A DNA stretch of 64,000 bases from Pseudomonas sp. H3(2019). Its GTDB lineage: Bacteria; Pseudomonadota; Gammaproteobacteria; Pseudomonadales; Pseudomonadaceae. The notes under the pieces are model-generated. The model did no database searches. It was given only the letters and a program-made list of their open reading frames with translations, and was not told where the DNA came from. Below, one piece after another: positions 17,896 through 28,444 of this stretch. A program made the translations under genes and the position numbers. The stretch is taken from contig NZ_VMSG01000012.1 in NCBI RefSeq assembly GCF_007713465.1, positions 62,001 to 126,000 on the forward strand. The letters run 5' to 3'. Within the stretch, counting starts at the first letter, position 1, and the number at the start of each line of letters is the position of its first letter.

Positions 17896-18423
17896 TCCGG
17901 TTTGCCGGGACACTCCAGCGCTGTTAACGAACTCAAAAAAATAGCTATTACGGCAGTTCGCCAGCGCTGGCATGCATTTGAAACAAATTGAATAACTTTG
18001 TTTTTTTCAGCGAGTTGCTGGAAAGCCGGGGATTTCACGCTTGAATGCCCGTCTGGGGAAAATCCTCAATGGAAGACTCGACGCTCCGCTTGTAGCATGC
18101 GGTGCCCGCTCACAGCGGTTCACTCACCTGCACCCGTCCAGCCCGCTGCCAGGAGGCCCAGGAATGTCATGCGTCGACGTTATTCTTTTGCCGAATAATA
18201 CGGCCGGCTCGCCACAGCGATGTCTGCGCCCCCGCACGCTTCTTTGTTGAAGAAGGCCGGTGCAGCACCGAATGTCATAACCAAAACACCAAAAACCGAG
18301 CAACGTCTTCCGGTATCAAGGCCGTCCCATGAAGCGAACAATAATACTCGCCACGCATCACCTTACCGATTGCTCACGCAGCAATCCGAACCGTCGCATG
18401 AAGTTGCAGGGAGCACGAGTCAA
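17896..18423. other. Long non-coding gap before the first arnT
   Basis: 528 bp with no supported gene. It contains an inverted repeat at 17915-17970 (CCAGCGCTG and CGAACT mirrored by AGTTCG and CCAGCGCTGG) and a weak A/T hairpin with a T tract at 17981-18007, both plausible ends for the phosphatase transcript. The remainder presumably holds the promoter of the glycosyltransferase gene; I see no convincing operator. Confidence 0.5.
17915..18007 (+). terminator. Candidate terminator after the phosphatase gene
   Basis: Two hairpins in series: arms 17915-17933 and 17955-17969 (each with CCAGCGCTG plus a CGAACT/AGTTCG step), then AAACAAA (17981-17987) pairing with TTTGTTT (17997-18003) followed by TTTT. 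The second stem has the U tract expected of intrinsic termination but is weak. Confidence 0.45.
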
Positions 18424-20073
18424 ATGATCAAGCGCTGGGCTCTACCCTGCCTGTTGTTGGCCTTCGGCCTGTTCTACCTGTTGCCGATGGTCGGCCATGG
18501 GTTATGGATTCCCGACGAACCCCGCTACGCGCAGATCAGCCAGGAGATGTTGCTGAGCGGTGACTGGGTGTCTCCGCACTTCATGGGCTTTCGCTACTTC
18601 GAGAAACCCATTGCCGGTTACTGGATGATTGCCATCGGTCAGGCGATCTTCGGCGAGAACCTGTTTGGCGTGCGTATTGCCTCGGCAGTCGCCACCGGGC
18701 TGAGTGTGTGGCTGGCGTATCTGATCGCCCGTCGCCTGTGGAACGATCCGCGTAAAAGCTTCGCGGCCGCCCTGCTCTACATGAGCTTTGGCCTGATCGC
18801 CGGCCAGGCTGGCTACTCCAACCTCGATCCGCAATTCACCTTCTGGGTCAACCTGAGCCTGGTTGCCCTGTGGTTTGCCCTGGATAACAAAACCCCACGC
18901 AGCAAACTCGGTGCCTGGGCCTTGCTCGGCTTCGCCTGTGGCATGGGCTTCCTGACCAAGGGCTTCCTTGCCTGGCTGTTGCCGGTGTTGATCGCACTGC
19001 CTTACATGATCTGGCAAAAGCGCTTTGGTGAATTGCTGCGCTATGGCCTGGTAGCGCTGGTCGTCGCCATCATTGTCAGCCTGCCGTGGGTGCTGGCGAT
19101 CAATAGTCACGAACCGGACTTCTGGCGGTACTTCTTCTGGCAAGAGCACATTCGCCGGTTCGCCGCCGACGATGCTCAGCACACCCGGCCGTGGTGGTTC
19201 TTCCTGCCGATCATGGTGGTTTCGAGCCTGCCGTGGGCGGCCCTGTTGCCATCGACACTGGTTCAGGCCTGGAAAAACAAGACTCAAAACACCACCGGCT
19301 TCCTGTTGCTGTGGATGCTCCTGCCGCTGGTATTTTTCAGCCTGAGCAAAGGCAAGCTGCCGACCTACATCATGCCGTGCCTGCTGCCGCTGGCGCTGCT
19401 GATGGCCAGCACACTGATCGATCTGGTGAGCGAGGCCCGTGGCCGCGCGATTCGCATCAACGGTTTGATCAACGTAGCAATCGCGACGATTGCCCTGATT
19501 GTCCTGATCTATCTGCAGATCACCAGGCCGATCTTTGAAAACACCGAAATGTTCACCCTGTCGCTGGGCTTCATCGTGTTGGCCGGCTGGATCATCGCCA
19601 ACGCCCTGCAAGCCCTCCGACCGCTGGTCTATTGGGCCACTCCGGCGCTGGGAATCTGGCTACTGGTCGCCCTGTTGCCGGCCGCCATGCCCGCAGTCAT
19701 CGTCAACAGCAAAATGCCTGACCAGTTCATCGCCGAGCATGTTCAGGAATTGAGCGAGACCACTTCACTGCTGAGTAACGATCTGGGCGCGGCTTCGGCA
19801 TTGTCCTGGCGCCTGAAACGCCCGCAAGTTGACCTGTACAACACGGTGGGTGAGCTGAAGTACGGTACTGATTTCCCTGAGGCCGCACACCGCAAAGTCG
19901 ACATGAACAGTGTCGAGCAGTGGATGACCGAAGCCCGTAAAAAGGGTTCGGTGGGTGTGGTCATGCGAGTGAAAAATGCCCTGGAAGCACAGGAAGTCTT
20001 GCTGCTGCCGATCGATGGCAAGCGCTATCAACGGGGTGAACTCGAGATCCTGATTTTCCCGAAACTGCCCTGA
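18424..20073 (+). CDS. arnT: 4-amino-4-deoxy-L-arabinose lipid A transferase, first copy
   Basis: 549 aa. GT83 integral membrane enzyme moving L-Ara4N from undecaprenyl phosphate to lipid A phosphates in the periplasmic leaflet. N-terminal helix, then the catalytic first loop [18 protein letters not shown] with the D-E-x-R motif, about 12 membrane segments, and a soluble C-terminal domain from about residue 430. Same length and visibly very similar to the arnT inside the operon at 31313, so it is a paralogue. ATG 18424 chosen because the reading frame upstream (18220) lacks family character. Stands outside the arn operon. Confidence 0.92.
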   Translation: MIKRWALPCLLLAFGLFYLLPMVGHGLWIPDEPRYAQISQEMLLSGDWVSPHFMGFRYFEKPIAGYWMIAIGQAIFGENLFGVRIASAVATGLSVWLAYLIARRLWNDPRKSFAAALLYMSFGLIAGQAGYSNLDPQFTFWVNLSLVALWFALDNKTPRSKLGAWALLGFACGMGFLTKGFLAWLLPVLIALPYMIWQKRFGELLRYGLVALVVAIIVSLPWVLAINSHEPDFWRYFFWQEHIRRFAADDAQHTRPWWFFLPIMVVSSLPWAALLPSTLVQAWKNKTQNTTGFLLLWMLLPLVFFSLSKGKLPTYIMPCLLPLALLMASTLIDLVSEARGRAIRINGLINVAIATIALIVLIYLQITRPIFENTEMFTLSLGFIVLAGWIIANALQALRPLVYWATPALGIWLLVALLPAAMPAVIVNSKMPDQFIAEHVQELSETTSLLSNDLGAASALSWRLKRPQVDLYNTVGELKYGTDFPEAAHRKVDMNSVEQWMTEARKKGSVGVVMRVKNALEAQEVLLLPIDGKRYQRGELEILIFPKLP

Positions 20074-20228
20074 AGACTCCTGATGCACCGGTTTACCGGG
20101 GGATGATCTACAGATCGTCACCCGGCAAGTAGATGATCTGCATTTTCTGACCTCGGCGCACAGGTTGCGGCGTTCAATGGCAAGGCGCAATCCTGCAGCT
20201 GGCGGTCGAGACCGAAGGGAAATACCAC

Positions 20229-21764
20229 ATGAAGTCGCGGGAAACGGAAACACGCGCGCTGCTGATCCTGCTTGGGGTTTCAGCGCTACTCCTGTTATTG
20301 GGACTGGGCACACGGGAACTTTGGGGCCCGGAAACCCGTTGGGCGAATATCACGCTGCAGATGCTGCAAAGCGGTAACTACTTCGACCCGTACCTCATGG
20401 GCGGCTCCTATTACGACAAACCACTGCCCTCCTACTGGCTGATTACCGCCACCACCTGGTTTACAGGCGGCCTGGGTCACTGGTCATTGCGTCTGACTTC
20501 GGTGATTGCCGCCTGGCTGAGTGTCTGGCTGGTCTACTTGATCGGCGAGCAACTGTTTCGCAAAGGCACTGGGCTGATCGCCGGCTGGATGCTCGCAACC
20601 ACCTTCTATTTCGTCTTTTGGGCCCGGGTCGCGACGGCTGACATTCTGACCGTGTGCGGTGTGCTGGCGGCGGTCTGGTGGTATTGGCGTGGCCCGGACG
20701 ACACGCGGCTCGGTCGCTACTGCGTGTTCTTCCTGCTGCTGTCCATGACCTCGCTGTTCAAAGGCCTGATCGGGTTTATCCTGCCGGGTCTGGTGCTGCT
20801 GCCGCATCTGCTGCAAGAAGGCCGCTGGAAACGTCACCTCAACCTGCGTCTATGCGTCGCCCTGCTGGTCGGCGGTCTGGTCTACGCAGTGCCGTTCGTG
20901 TTGTCGAATATCTACGGCGCACCCACCTCCGCCCAGAGCGGTCTGGGACTGGTCTTCCGGGAAAACGTAGTGCGGTTTTTCCAGCCGTTCGACCACATCG
21001 GGCCCATTTACACCTACCTGATCTACTTGCCGGTTTATACCCTGCCGTGGGCACCGTACTGGGTGCTTGGGCTGTGGGTCGCGGCTCGTAACTGGCGCAC
21101 ACTCGAACCCAATGCCCGCTGGTTGATCTGGGGTCTGGGCTTGCTGTTCCTGTTCTTTACGGCCAGTGGTAGCCGACGCAGTTATTACGTCTTGCCGCTG
21201 GTGCCGTTTGCCCAACTGTTGGCGGCCTGGTGGGTCACCCGGCACATGGAACAACGGCGCGCTGCCGGCAAAGCCGAAGGACGCGGCCTGAAGATCGGTT
21301 TTGGTGTCACGACGGTCCTGCTATTGCTGATCCTCGGGATTATCGTGCCCTGGAGCAATACGGGTGGTGGCGTTGTGCAGTTCGGCAAGGACGTCAAGGC
21401 TCAGGCCAGCCAGATCGCGCCATGGAATCAATGGCGGATGGTGATGGTCGAGGTCGACAACAAAGTCCCGATGTACCTGCAAAACGACGGCGCGCCTTTC
21501 TACTATGTGCCTGACACCCAGGATTTCCCCCGTGAAGGCACCACCGCGCAGTTCATGGCCTGGCTGGAAAAAACCAGCGGCCACCAGTGGGACCCGCAGC
21601 GCACCATCATTGTCGCGCACTACAAACGTGGCGATCAGTTGCCGCTGAACTACCTGAGCGTCGACCATCAGGCCGTCGTCACACAGCCAGACAACGGTGA
21701 ACGGCTGCTGCATCCGCGCTCGGACGCCAGCGTCGCCTTCATCCCCAACGCCCCCGCCCAGTAA
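20229..21764 (+). CDS. ArnT-like glycosyltransferase family 39/83 membrane protein
   Basis: 511 aa. Polytopic membrane protein with the family first loop TRELWGPETRWANITLQML, where the D-E pair of ArnT is replaced by P-E, followed by YYDKPLPSYWL, the counterpart of the Arn[11 protein letters not shown] motif. About 12 membrane segments, C-terminal soluble domain shorter than ArnT. Probably transfers a sugar from a polyprenyl phosphate to a lipid or glycan; acceptor and sugar cannot be told from sequence. 155 bp downstream of the first arnT, same strand, likely co-transcribed. Ends at a strong hairpin. Confidence 0.85.
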   Translation: MKSRETETRALLILLGVSALLLLLGLGTRELWGPETRWANITLQMLQSGNYFDPYLMGGSYYDKPLPSYWLITATTWFTGGLGHWSLRLTSVIAAWLSVWLVYLIGEQLFRKGTGLIAGWMLATTFYFVFWARVATADILTVCGVLAAVWWYWRGPDDTRLGRYCVFFLLLSMTSLFKGLIGFILPGLVLLPHLLQEGRWKRHLNLRLCVALLVGGLVYAVPFVLSNIYGAPTSAQSGLGLVFRENVVRFFQPFDHIGPIYTYLIYLPVYTLPWAPYWVLGLWVAARNWRTLEPNARWLIWGLGLLFLFFTASGSRRSYYVLPLVPFAQLLAAWWVTRHMEQRRAAGKAEGRGLKIGFGVTTVLLLLILGIIVPWSNTGGGVVQFGKDVKAQASQIAPWNQWRMVMVEVDNKVPMYLQNDGAPFYYVPDTQDFPREGTTAQFMAWLEKTSGHQWDPQRTIIVAHYKRGDQLPLNYLSVDHQAVVTQPDNGERLLHPRSDASVAFIPNAPAQ

Positions 21765-21770
21765 AATGCA

Positions 21771-21795
21771 TCGAGAGGCCCGACGGGCCTCTCGA
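21771..21795 (+). terminator. Terminator hairpin after the ArnT-like gene
   Basis: TCGAGAGGCCC (21771-21781) and GGGCCTCTCGA (21785-21795) form a perfect 11-bp stem with a 3-base loop, seven bases after the stop codon. The trailing sequence TCCTTTCC is pyrimidine-rich but not a run of T. Confidence 0.8.
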
Positions 21796-21977
21796 TCCTT
21801 TCCAGCACCGCTCACATGAAATCAGTGGGCCTCATCGACGATAGTGTTTGAATTCAAACCACTCTCTCCTTCAAACTCCCTCCTTAGCGCCTCAATCTAA
21901 ATACAAACGACATTGATTAACGACTTGTTTGACGTTTTTTTCACATATCCCGCACTACATTGCCGCCACCAAAATCC

Positions 21978-21996
21978 ATGCGAATGATTCGCATTG
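21978..21996 (+). promoter_or_regulatory. Fur box upstream of the iron ABC transporter
   Basis: ATGCGAATGATTCGCATTG: a near-perfect palindrome (ATGCGAA, TGA, TTCGCAT) matching the Fur consensus with GAATGATTCGCAT at its centre. About 87 bp upstream of the substrate-binding protein start, consistent with iron repression of the whole fbp-type operon. Confidence 0.8.
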
Positions 21997-22082
21997 TTTT
22001 GGGCGAGCTGCAGGGATTGCGGGAATCGAACAACAGGCTTGCCCACCTGATTCTTCATAAAACTGCAGGAGCTGCTAACAAA

Positions 22083-23099
22083 ATGAATCACCGTCGCCCT
22101 TCGTTTCTGAAAACCGCGCTGCTCGCCACCGCCCTTATGGCTGCTGGCCATGTCTTTGCTGCGCCAAGCAGCGACGGCATCGTGGTCTATAACGCGCAGC
22201 ATGAAACCCTGACCAAGGCCTGGGTCGAAGGTTTTACCCATGAAACAGGGATCAAGGTCACGCTGCGCAACGGCGATGACAGCGAGATGGGCAATCAGCT
22301 CGTGCAAGAAGGTGCAGCCTCCCCGGCAGACGTGTTCCTGACCGAGAACTCCCCGGCCATGGTACTGGTGGATAACGCCGGGCTGTTTACCCCTGTTGCG
22401 CCGTCGACCCTGGAGCAAATCGGTTCGGCCTATCGCCCGGCCCATGGCAAATGGGTGGGCATCGCCGCTCGCTCGACCGTGTTTGTCTACAACAAAAGCA
22501 AGCTGGCCGAAGCTGATCTGCCAAAGTCTCTGATGGACCTGGCTTCCCCAAGCTGGAAAGGTCGCTGGGCCGGTTCGCCTGCCGGCGCCGATTTCCAGGC
22601 CATCGTCGCCGCCGTACTGGAACTCAAGGGCGAAGCCGCTACCCTGGAATGGTTGAAAGGCATGAAAACCAACGCCACCGCCTACCGTGGCAACAGCGCT
22701 GTGCTCAAGGCAGTGAACGCCGGTCAGATTGAAGGCGGCGTGATCTACCACTACTACAGCTTCGTCGATCAGAGCAAAACCGGCGAAAACAGCAAGAACA
22801 CCTCGCTGCACTACTTCAAGCACAAAGATCCGGGCGCGTTTGTCAGCCTCTCCGGTGGCGCTGTCCTGGCGTCCAGCAAACACCAGGAAGAAGCTCAGGC
22901 GTTCCTGAAGTGGATCACCGGCAAAGAAGGCCAGGCCATTCTGAAAAACGGCAACTCGTTTGAATATGCCGTCGGCCAGAATGCCGAGTCGAACCCGAAA
23001 CTGGTGCCGCTGGCGCAACTTGACGCACCTGCGGTCGATGCCTCCAAACTCAACAGCAAAAAGGCTGTTGAACTGATGACTCAGGCGGGGTTGTTGTAA
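22083..23099 (+). CDS. Ferric iron ABC transporter substrate-binding protein (FbpA/AfuA type)
   Basis: 338 aa. Periplasmic Fe(III)-binding protein: signal peptide [15 protein letters not shown] cleaved near residue 26, then [19 protein letters not shown] typical of FbpA/FutA, with the paired iron-ligand tyrosines in [12 protein letters not shown] near residue 222. ATG 22083 is used because the upstream frame lies in promoter DNA. First gene of a three-gene operon under a Fur box. It sits between the lipid A genes, whose PmrA regulator in other bacteria answers to ferric iron. Confidence 0.92.
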   Translation: MNHRRPSFLKTALLATALMAAGHVFAAPSSDGIVVYNAQHETLTKAWVEGFTHETGIKVTLRNGDDSEMGNQLVQEGAASPADVFLTENSPAMVLVDNAGLFTPVAPSTLEQIGSAYRPAHGKWVGIAARSTVFVYNKSKLAEADLPKSLMDLASPSWKGRWAGSPAGADFQAIVAAVLELKGEAATLEWLKGMKTNATAYRGNSAVLKAVNAGQIEGGVIYHYYSFVDQSKTGENSKNTSLHYFKHKDPGAFVSLSGGAVLASSKHQEEAQAFLKWITGKEGQAILKNGNSFEYAVGQNAESNPKLVPLAQLDAPAVDASKLNSKKAVELMTQAGLL

Positions 23100-23103
23100 T
23101 CCG

Positions 23104-24717
23104 ATGTCCAAGCCAGTCGCGCTGCCAGAAGCTAGTGAAGTCGTCGATCTGACGACTCTGGCCAACCCTCGTCAACACCCTCGCCGCGCCTCCGGGAGGC
23201 GCAGCGGCTCGTGGGTGGTGGCCATATCTATTCTGGTGTCGTTGCTGGCCCTGCTGCCGTTGGCGTTTGTCATCGGCATTTCCATCAAGACCGGCTGGGC
23301 GACGATTGCCGAGCTGGTCTTCAGGCCTCGCGTGGCCGAACTTTTGATCAACACCGTGTTGCTGGTGGTGATCACGATTCCCCTGTGTATCGCGCTCGGC
23401 GTGGCACTCGCCTGGCTGACCGAACGCACCGACCTGCCGGGCCGCCGCCTCTGGTCGGTGCTGGCAACGGCACCGATTGCGGTGCCGGCCTTTGTCCACA
23501 GTTATGCCTGGGTCAGCCTGGTACCACCGATTCACGGGTTGTTTGCCGGGGTACTGGTTTCGGTTATCGCCTACTTCCCGTTCCTCTATCTGCCAGTCGC
23601 CGCCACCCTGCGGCGTCTTGATCCAGCCATCGAAGATGTCTCCGAATCGCTGGGCCTGAAGCCCTGGGCGGTGTTTTTCCGGGTCGTGCTGCCGCAACTG
23701 CGCCTGGCCATCTGTGGCGGAGCCTTGCTGGTCGGCCTGCACTTGCTGGCCGAATACGGCTTGTACGCGATGATTCGCTTCGACACCTTCACCACAGCGA
23801 TCTTCGACCAGTTCCAATCGAGCTTCAACGGCCCGGCGGCGAACATGCTGGCCGGGGTTCTGGCGCTGTGCTGCCTGCTGATGTTGACCGCCGAGTCCGC
23901 CTGCCGAGGCCACGCCCGTTACGCACGGGTCGGCTCCGGCAGTGCGCGCCTGCAACGCACCCAGCGACTGACACGCAACAGCAAAGCCGCAGCACTGTTG
24001 TTGCCAATCATCGCCAGCGTGCTGGCCCTCGGCGTACCGCTGATTACCCTGGCCCAATGGTTGATTGCCGGTGGCGCGGACGTCTGGCGCATGGCGGAAA
24101 TTCTCCCGGCATTGAAGCAGACCCTCGTACTGGCCAGTGTCGGTGCGGTGATCACCACCTGCGCGGCAGTTCCGGTGGCCTGGTTGTCGATACGTTCGCC
24201 AGGGCGCCTGCATCGCATTCTGGAAAGCTGCAACTACATCACCAGCTCATTGCCAGGAATCGTCGTGGCGCTGGCGCTGGTGACCGTCACCATCAGCTTT
24301 GCCCGGCCGATTTACCAGACCACCATCACGGTGCTGCTGGCGTATCTGCTGATGTTCTTGCCGCGCGCGCTGGTCAGTTTGCGTGCCGGTATTGCCCAGG
24401 CACCGGTAGAGCTGGAAAATATCGCCCGCAGTCTGGGCCGTTCGCCAAGCCAGGCGCTCTGGCTGATTACCATGCGCCTGGCCGCACCGGGGGCAGCCGC
24501 CGGTGCAGCGCTGGTGTTTCTGGCGATTACCAACGAACTGACCGCGACCCTGTTGCTCTCGCCGAGTGGCACCCGCACCCTGGCCACCGGTTTTTGGGCC
24601 ATGACCAGTGAAATCGACTATGCCGCAGCGGCACCTTACGCGCTGATCATGATTTTGCTTTCGCTTCCGTTGACCGCGCTTCTCTATCATCAATCCAAAC
24701 GCACGGCAGGCCGATGA
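23104..24717 (+). CDS. Ferric iron ABC transporter permease (FbpB type)
   Basis: 537 aa. Double-length permease with two fused BPD_transp_1 domains, about 12 membrane segments. EAA-like loops are visible in each half: [22 protein letters not shown] near residue 180 and [20 protein letters not shown] near residue 440. Four bases after the binding protein stop, and its own stop overlaps the ATPase start (ATGA), so the three genes are one operon. Confidence 0.93.
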   Translation: MSKPVALPEASEVVDLTTLANPRQHPRRASGRRSGSWVVAISILVSLLALLPLAFVIGISIKTGWATIAELVFRPRVAELLINTVLLVVITIPLCIALGVALAWLTERTDLPGRRLWSVLATAPIAVPAFVHSYAWVSLVPPIHGLFAGVLVSVIAYFPFLYLPVAATLRRLDPAIEDVSESLGLKPWAVFFRVVLPQLRLAICGGALLVGLHLLAEYGLYAMIRFDTFTTAIFDQFQSSFNGPAANMLAGVLALCCLLMLTAESACRGHARYARVGSGSARLQRTQRLTRNSKAAALLLPIIASVLALGVPLITLAQWLIAGGADVWRMAEILPALKQTLVLASVGAVITTCAAVPVAWLSIRSPGRLHRILESCNYITSSLPGIVVALALVTVTISFARPIYQTTITVLLAYLLMFLPRALVSLRAGIAQAPVELENIARSLGRSPSQALWLITMRLAAPGAAAGAALVFLAITNELTATLLLSPSGTRTLATGFWAMTSEIDYAAAAPYALIMILLSLPLTALLYHQSKRTAGR

Positions 24718-25820
24718 ACGCTCTCGAACTGAACTCCATCTACAAAACCTTCGGCGCCCTGCCTGCCCTGGACAACGTCAGCCTGTCGGTGCCTGCGGGC
24801 AGCCGCACGGCCATTGTCGGCCCTTCCGGCTCAGGCAAGACTACCTTGCTGCGGATGATTGCCGGGTTCGAGTTCCCCGATTCGGGCAGTATCTCGCTCA
24901 ATGGCCAGACGCTGGTCGACGGCTCGACCGAAGTCCCCGCGCATCAGCGCATGATCGGTTATGTGCCCCAGGACGGTGCACTGTTCCCACACATGACGGT
25001 GGCCGGCAACATTGCCTTTGGACTGTCGGGTGATGCCGCCTTGAAACAAGAACGCGTCGCCGAGTTGATGGACATGGTGGCGCTGGACTCACGCATGAGC
25101 CAGCGCTGGCCGCATGAGCTTTCCGGTGGGCAGCAACAACGGGTCGCCCTGGCCCGCGCCCTGGCGCAACGGCCTCGGCTGATGCTGCTGGATGAACCCT
25201 TTTCAGCACTGGACACCGGCCTGCGGGCGTCCATGCGCAAGATGGTTGCCAAACTTCTGTCAGACACCGGCGTGACCACCATCCTGGTGACTCACGATCA
25301 GGCCGAAGCGTTGTCATTTGCCGATCAACTGGCCGTGATGCGTCAGGGTCGGCTAGTGCAGACCGGGCACCCGATGGATCTGTATCTGTATCCTGGCGAT
25401 GAAGAAACGGCGCTGTTCCTCGGTGATGCCGTGGTCATGCCGGCGTGGGTCGAAAATGGCCAAGCAACCTGCGACCTGGGCCGGGTTCATGTCAGCAATA
25501 CCTCGCCAAACGGTGCGGCGCAGATCATGTTGCGCCCCGAGCAGTTGCAGATCTCCAGTCAGCCCGCCGATCTGGAGCAGGTGGGCGGCTGCATTGGGGT
25601 GGTGACCGATCGCGACTTTGGCGGCAATACCTGCACCTTGACGGTGGAACTGAAGCTACCCTCACCTGCTACGGATGGACAGTCAGCGAGCCGCTCGTTA
25701 CTGGTTCGCAGTTCCGGGGTACATGCACCGGCCGCTGGCAGCCTGGTACACATTTCCACTCTCGGTAACGCGCACGTGTTGACTGAGCCTGCACGCCGCC
25801 AGGCGGTTGCGACGCCATAG
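24714..25820 (+). CDS. Ferric iron ABC transporter ATP-binding protein (FbpC type)
   Basis: 368 aa. Walker A GPSGSGKT at 36-43, signature LSGGQ at 136-140, Walker B LMLLDEP at about 157-163, H-loop THD. A C-terminal TOBE-type domain from about residue 250 ([11 protein letters not shown]) is as in other FbpC/PotA-type ATPases. Powers ferric iron import through the permease at 23104. Confidence 0.92.
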   Translation: MNALELNSIYKTFGALPALDNVSLSVPAGSRTAIVGPSGSGKTTLLRMIAGFEFPDSGSISLNGQTLVDGSTEVPAHQRMIGYVPQDGALFPHMTVAGNIAFGLSGDAALKQERVAELMDMVALDSRMSQRWPHELSGGQQQRVALARALAQRPRLMLLDEPFSALDTGLRASMRKMVAKLLSDTGVTTILVTHDQAEALSFADQLAVMRQGRLVQTGHPMDLYLYPGDEETALFLGDAVVMPAWVENGQATCDLGRVHVSNTSPNGAAQIMLRPEQLQISSQPADLEQVGGCIGVVTDRDFGGNTCTLTVELKLPSPATDGQSASRSLLVRSSGVHAPAAGSLVHISTLGNAHVLTEPARRQAVATP

Positions 25821-26279
25821 TTTGCAGCTTGACGCGGACACAGGGTGAAGTAGTCTTGGCAAGCTATTTACTATCTTTTTAGCGATATGCGGGCCAAGCG
25901 ACGATTTTCTTTGCAGTGCCTGAAAAATGGCGATAGTTGTCAGAAAGCGCCTTAAGTGTTGGAAAAGTCTGAACATTTGCTGTAAAGGTTACGGTTAAAC
26001 ATTCTCGACACCGGTTTTTCATGTCCCTTTCACATTTTCGAGATTACCCTCTGCGCATCCGGAGCGATGCCTTTGGGCCACTCAAACTGCCGAGCGACAA
26101 AATAAAAGTCAATTAGTGCACTTTTTCCAGAAGATTGGTTAACTGATTGATATACTTTTCGTTTTTTCGTCTAGGCTGTCACCGACTTCGCCTCGAAGCA
26201 CCGCTTTGAGCTGATTCGCAGGTTGTGCCCCGACTTGCCGCCTTCAAGGGCTGTTGACATATCCAAACCCGAGGTCCAC
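25821..26279. other. arn operon promoter region
   Basis: 459 bp gap, AT-richer than its surroundings, with no supported gene. A TATACT -10-like hexamer lies at 26151-26156 at the end of a 12-bp imperfect direct repeat (26133-26156), and GGTTA motifs occur at 25988-25998. The Pmr/Phl-type control of arn would act here; the transcript would have a leader of more than 100 bases. Confidence 0.5.
26133..26156 (+). promoter_or_regulatory. Imperfect direct repeat at the putative arn promoter
   Basis: GATTGGTTAACT (26133-26144) followed immediately by GATTGATATACT (26145-26156): 9 of 12 bases agree. The second copy contains TATACT, a good -10 hexamer. A tandem arrangement over a promoter suits an OmpR-family activator, but the 12-bp period differs from the 11-bp period at 17032. 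Confidence 0.4.
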
Positions 26280-27419
26280 ATGAATCAGGCTTTTCTCCCC
26301 TTCTCTCGCCCAAGCATCGGTGATGAAGAAATTGCCGCCGTTGAGCAGGTGTTGCGCTCTGGCTGGATCACCACCGGGCCGAAGAACCAGGAGCTGGAGG
26401 AGCAATTCGCACAGTACGTAGGCTGCCAGCACGCCGTCGCTCTGTCTTCTGCCACCGGCGGCATGCACATCACGCTACTGGCGCTGGGTATCGGCCCTGG
26501 CGATGAAGTGATCACGCCTTCGCAGACCTGGGTCTCGACCGCCAACATGATCTGCCTGTTGGGCGCTACCCCGGTATTTGTCGACGTCGACCGTGACACC
26601 CTGATGACCGATGTCCAGGCCATCGAAGCCGCCATTACTCCGCGCACCAAAGCCATCATCCCGGTGCACTACGCCGGCGCTGCGTTCGATCTCGACCCGC
26701 TCTATGCGCTGGCAGACAAACATGGCATCGCCGTCATCGAAGACGCCGCCCATGCCGCCGGTACCCGTTACCGTGGCCGCGCCATTGGCGCTCAGGGCAC
26801 TGCGATCTTCTCGTTCCACGCGATCAAGAACATGACCTGCGCTGAAGGCGCAATGTTCGTCAGCGACAATCAAGCGCTGGCCGATCGAGTGCGCATGCTC
26901 AAGTTCCATGGCCTCGGCGTAGACGCCTACGATCGCCTGACCCACGGCCGTAAACCTCAGGCCATGGTCATCGAGCCGGGCTTCAAGTACAACCTGGCCG
27001 ACATCAACGCAGCCATTGCACTGGTGCAGCTACAGCGCCTCGACGAGATCAACGCCAAACGCACCGCATTGGCGCAGACCTATCTGCAACGTCTGGCTGG
27101 CCTGCCGGTGCAACCGCTGAGTGTGCCGACCTACCCGCAACAACACGCCTGGCACCTGTTTATACTGCGCATTGACGCCGAGCGTTGCGGGATGGATCGC
27201 GAGGCGTTCATGAAGGCCCTGCAAGAACAGAATATCGGTACGGGTATTCACTTTGTGGCCACCCACCTGCACACTTACTACCGTCAGCGATTTCCGGGCA
27301 TTCATCTGCCCAACACCGAATGGAACTCGGCACGACTGTGCTCGATCCCGCTGTTCCCCGACATGACTACCGACGATGTCGAACGCGTCGTTGGCGCCAT
27401 TGAAAACATTCTGGACTGA
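26280..27419 (+). CDS. arnB: UDP-4-amino-4-deoxy-L-arabinose--oxoglutarate aminotransferase
   Basis: 379 aa. PLP-dependent DegT/DnrJ/EryC1 family enzyme converting UDP-4-keto-arabinose to UDP-L-Ara4N. Pyridoxal lysine in [14 protein letters not shown] near residue 183, phosphate-binding and substrate segments [13 protein letters not shown] and [16 protein letters not shown] 26280 chosen by the family N-terminus [17 protein letters not shown]. First gene of the arnBCADTEF-ugd operon. Confidence 0.96.
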   Translation: MNQAFLPFSRPSIGDEEIAAVEQVLRSGWITTGPKNQELEEQFAQYVGCQHAVALSSATGGMHITLLALGIGPGDEVITPSQTWVSTANMICLLGATPVFVDVDRDTLMTDVQAIEAAITPRTKAIIPVHYAGAAFDLDPLYALADKHGIAVIEDAAHAAGTRYRGRAIGAQGTAIFSFHAIKNMTCAEGAMFVSDNQALADRVRMLKFHGLGVDAYDRLTHGRKPQAMVIEPGFKYNLADINAAIALVQLQRLDEINAKRTALAQTYLQRLAGLPVQPLSVPTYPQQHAWHLFILRIDAERCGMDREAFMKALQEQNIGTGIHFVATHLHTYYRQRFPGIHLPNTEWNSARLCSIPLFPDMTTDDVERVVGAIENILD

Positions 27420-27424
27420 AGCCT

Positions 27425-28444
27425 TTGAAGCCATATCCAATTAACTGCGTGTCGATCGTTATCCCGGTCTACAACGAAGAAGAAAGCTTGCCTGAATTGC
27501 TGCGCCGGACCGAAGCGGCCTGTCAGCTACTCAAACACGAGTACGAAATCGTCCTGGTCGATGACGGCAGCCGTGACAATTCCGCGCAGCTTCTCGAAGA
27601 AGCCGCCGAGCGTGAAGGCAGCCAGGTCGTCGCGGTCATTCTCAATCGCAACTACGGCCAGCACGCGGCAATCATGGCCGGTTTCGAGCATTGCAAAGGC
27701 GATGTGGTCATTACCCTCGACGCCGACCTGCAGAATCCGCCGGAAGAAATCCCCCGTCTGGTGGAACAGGCCGAACTGGGCTACGACGTGGTTGCCACCG
27801 TGCGCAACAATCGCCAGGACTCGGCCCTGCGCCGCTGGCCGTCGAAACTGATCAACCTGGCGGTGCAACGCTCCACCGGTGTCGCCATGAGCGATTACGG
27901 CTGCATGCTGCGTGCCTACCGCCGCACCATCGTCGACGCCATGCTGGCCTGCCGTGAACGCAGCACCTTCATCCCGATCCTGGCCAACAGCTTCGCCCGC
28001 CACACCACCGAGATTCTGGTGCAGCACGCCGAGCGCGAGCATGGCGAGTCGAAGTACAGCCCGATGCGCCTGATCAGCCTGATGTTCGATCTGCTGACCT
28101 GCATGACCACTACCCCGCTGCGACTGCTGAGCATCATTGGCTTCAGTCTGGCGGCGCTGGGCATGTTGTTTGCCTTCCTGCTGATCTTCCTGCGCCTGAT
28201 CTTCGGCGCCAGCTGGGCAGGTGGCGGCACCTTCGTACTGTTCGCCGTGCTCTTTGTGTTCACTGGCGGCCAATTCATCGGCATGGGCCTTCTGGGTGAA
28301 TACCTGGGCCGCATGTACAGCGATGTCCGCGCCCGTCCGCGGTTCTTTATCGAAAAAATCCTACGTAACAAACCCGCTAGTCCTGCTCCCGTTGCCACTG
28401 TCGACGGTCTGCCTTCCACCACTACTGATCAGGTTTCGCCATGA
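27425..28444 (+). CDS. arnC: Undecaprenyl-phosphate 4-deoxy-4-formamido-L-arabinose transferase
   Basis: 339 aa. GT2 family enzyme on the cytoplasmic face that moves formyl-Ara4N from UDP to undecaprenyl phosphate. Catalytic motifs [11 protein letters not shown] and [13 protein letters not shown]; two C-terminal membrane segments at about residues 235-260 and 272-295. The start is TTG at 27425 with only a weak ribosome site, five bases after the arnB stop; a GTG at 27449 is the alternative. Overlaps arnA by four bases. Confidence 0.95.
   Translation: MKPYPINCVSIVIPVYNEEESLPELLRRTEAACQLLKHEYEIVLVDDGSRDNSAQLLEEAAEREGSQVVAVILNRNYGQHAAIMAGFEHCKGDVVITLDADLQNPPEEIPRLVEQAELGYDVVATVRNNRQDSALRRWPSKLINLAVQRSTGVAMSDYGCMLRAYRRTIVDAMLACRERSTFIPILANSFARHTTEILVQHAEREHGESKYSPMRLISLMFDLLTCMTTTPLRLLSIIGFSLAALGMLFAFLLIFLRLIFGASWAGGGTFVLFAVLFVFTGGQFIGMGLLGEYLGRMYSDVRARPRFFIEKILRNKPASPAPVATVDGLPSTTTDQVSP

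Larger units (their letters stand above)
21765..22082. other. Promoter region of the ferric iron ABC transporter
   Basis: Apart from the terminator at 21771 and the Fur box at 21978, no gene is supported in this gap. An AT-rich stretch at 21890-21960 precedes the Fur box and suits a promoter. Confidence 0.5.

Noticed and set aside
18220..18423. Upstream extension of the first arnT
   Set aside because: The 68 extra residues are polar and unlike ArnT, which starts directly with its first membrane helix.
20098..20123. Stem-loop between arnT and the ArnT-like gene
   Set aside because: Arms around TACA have two mismatches and no T tract; probably not a terminator, as the two genes look co-transcribed.
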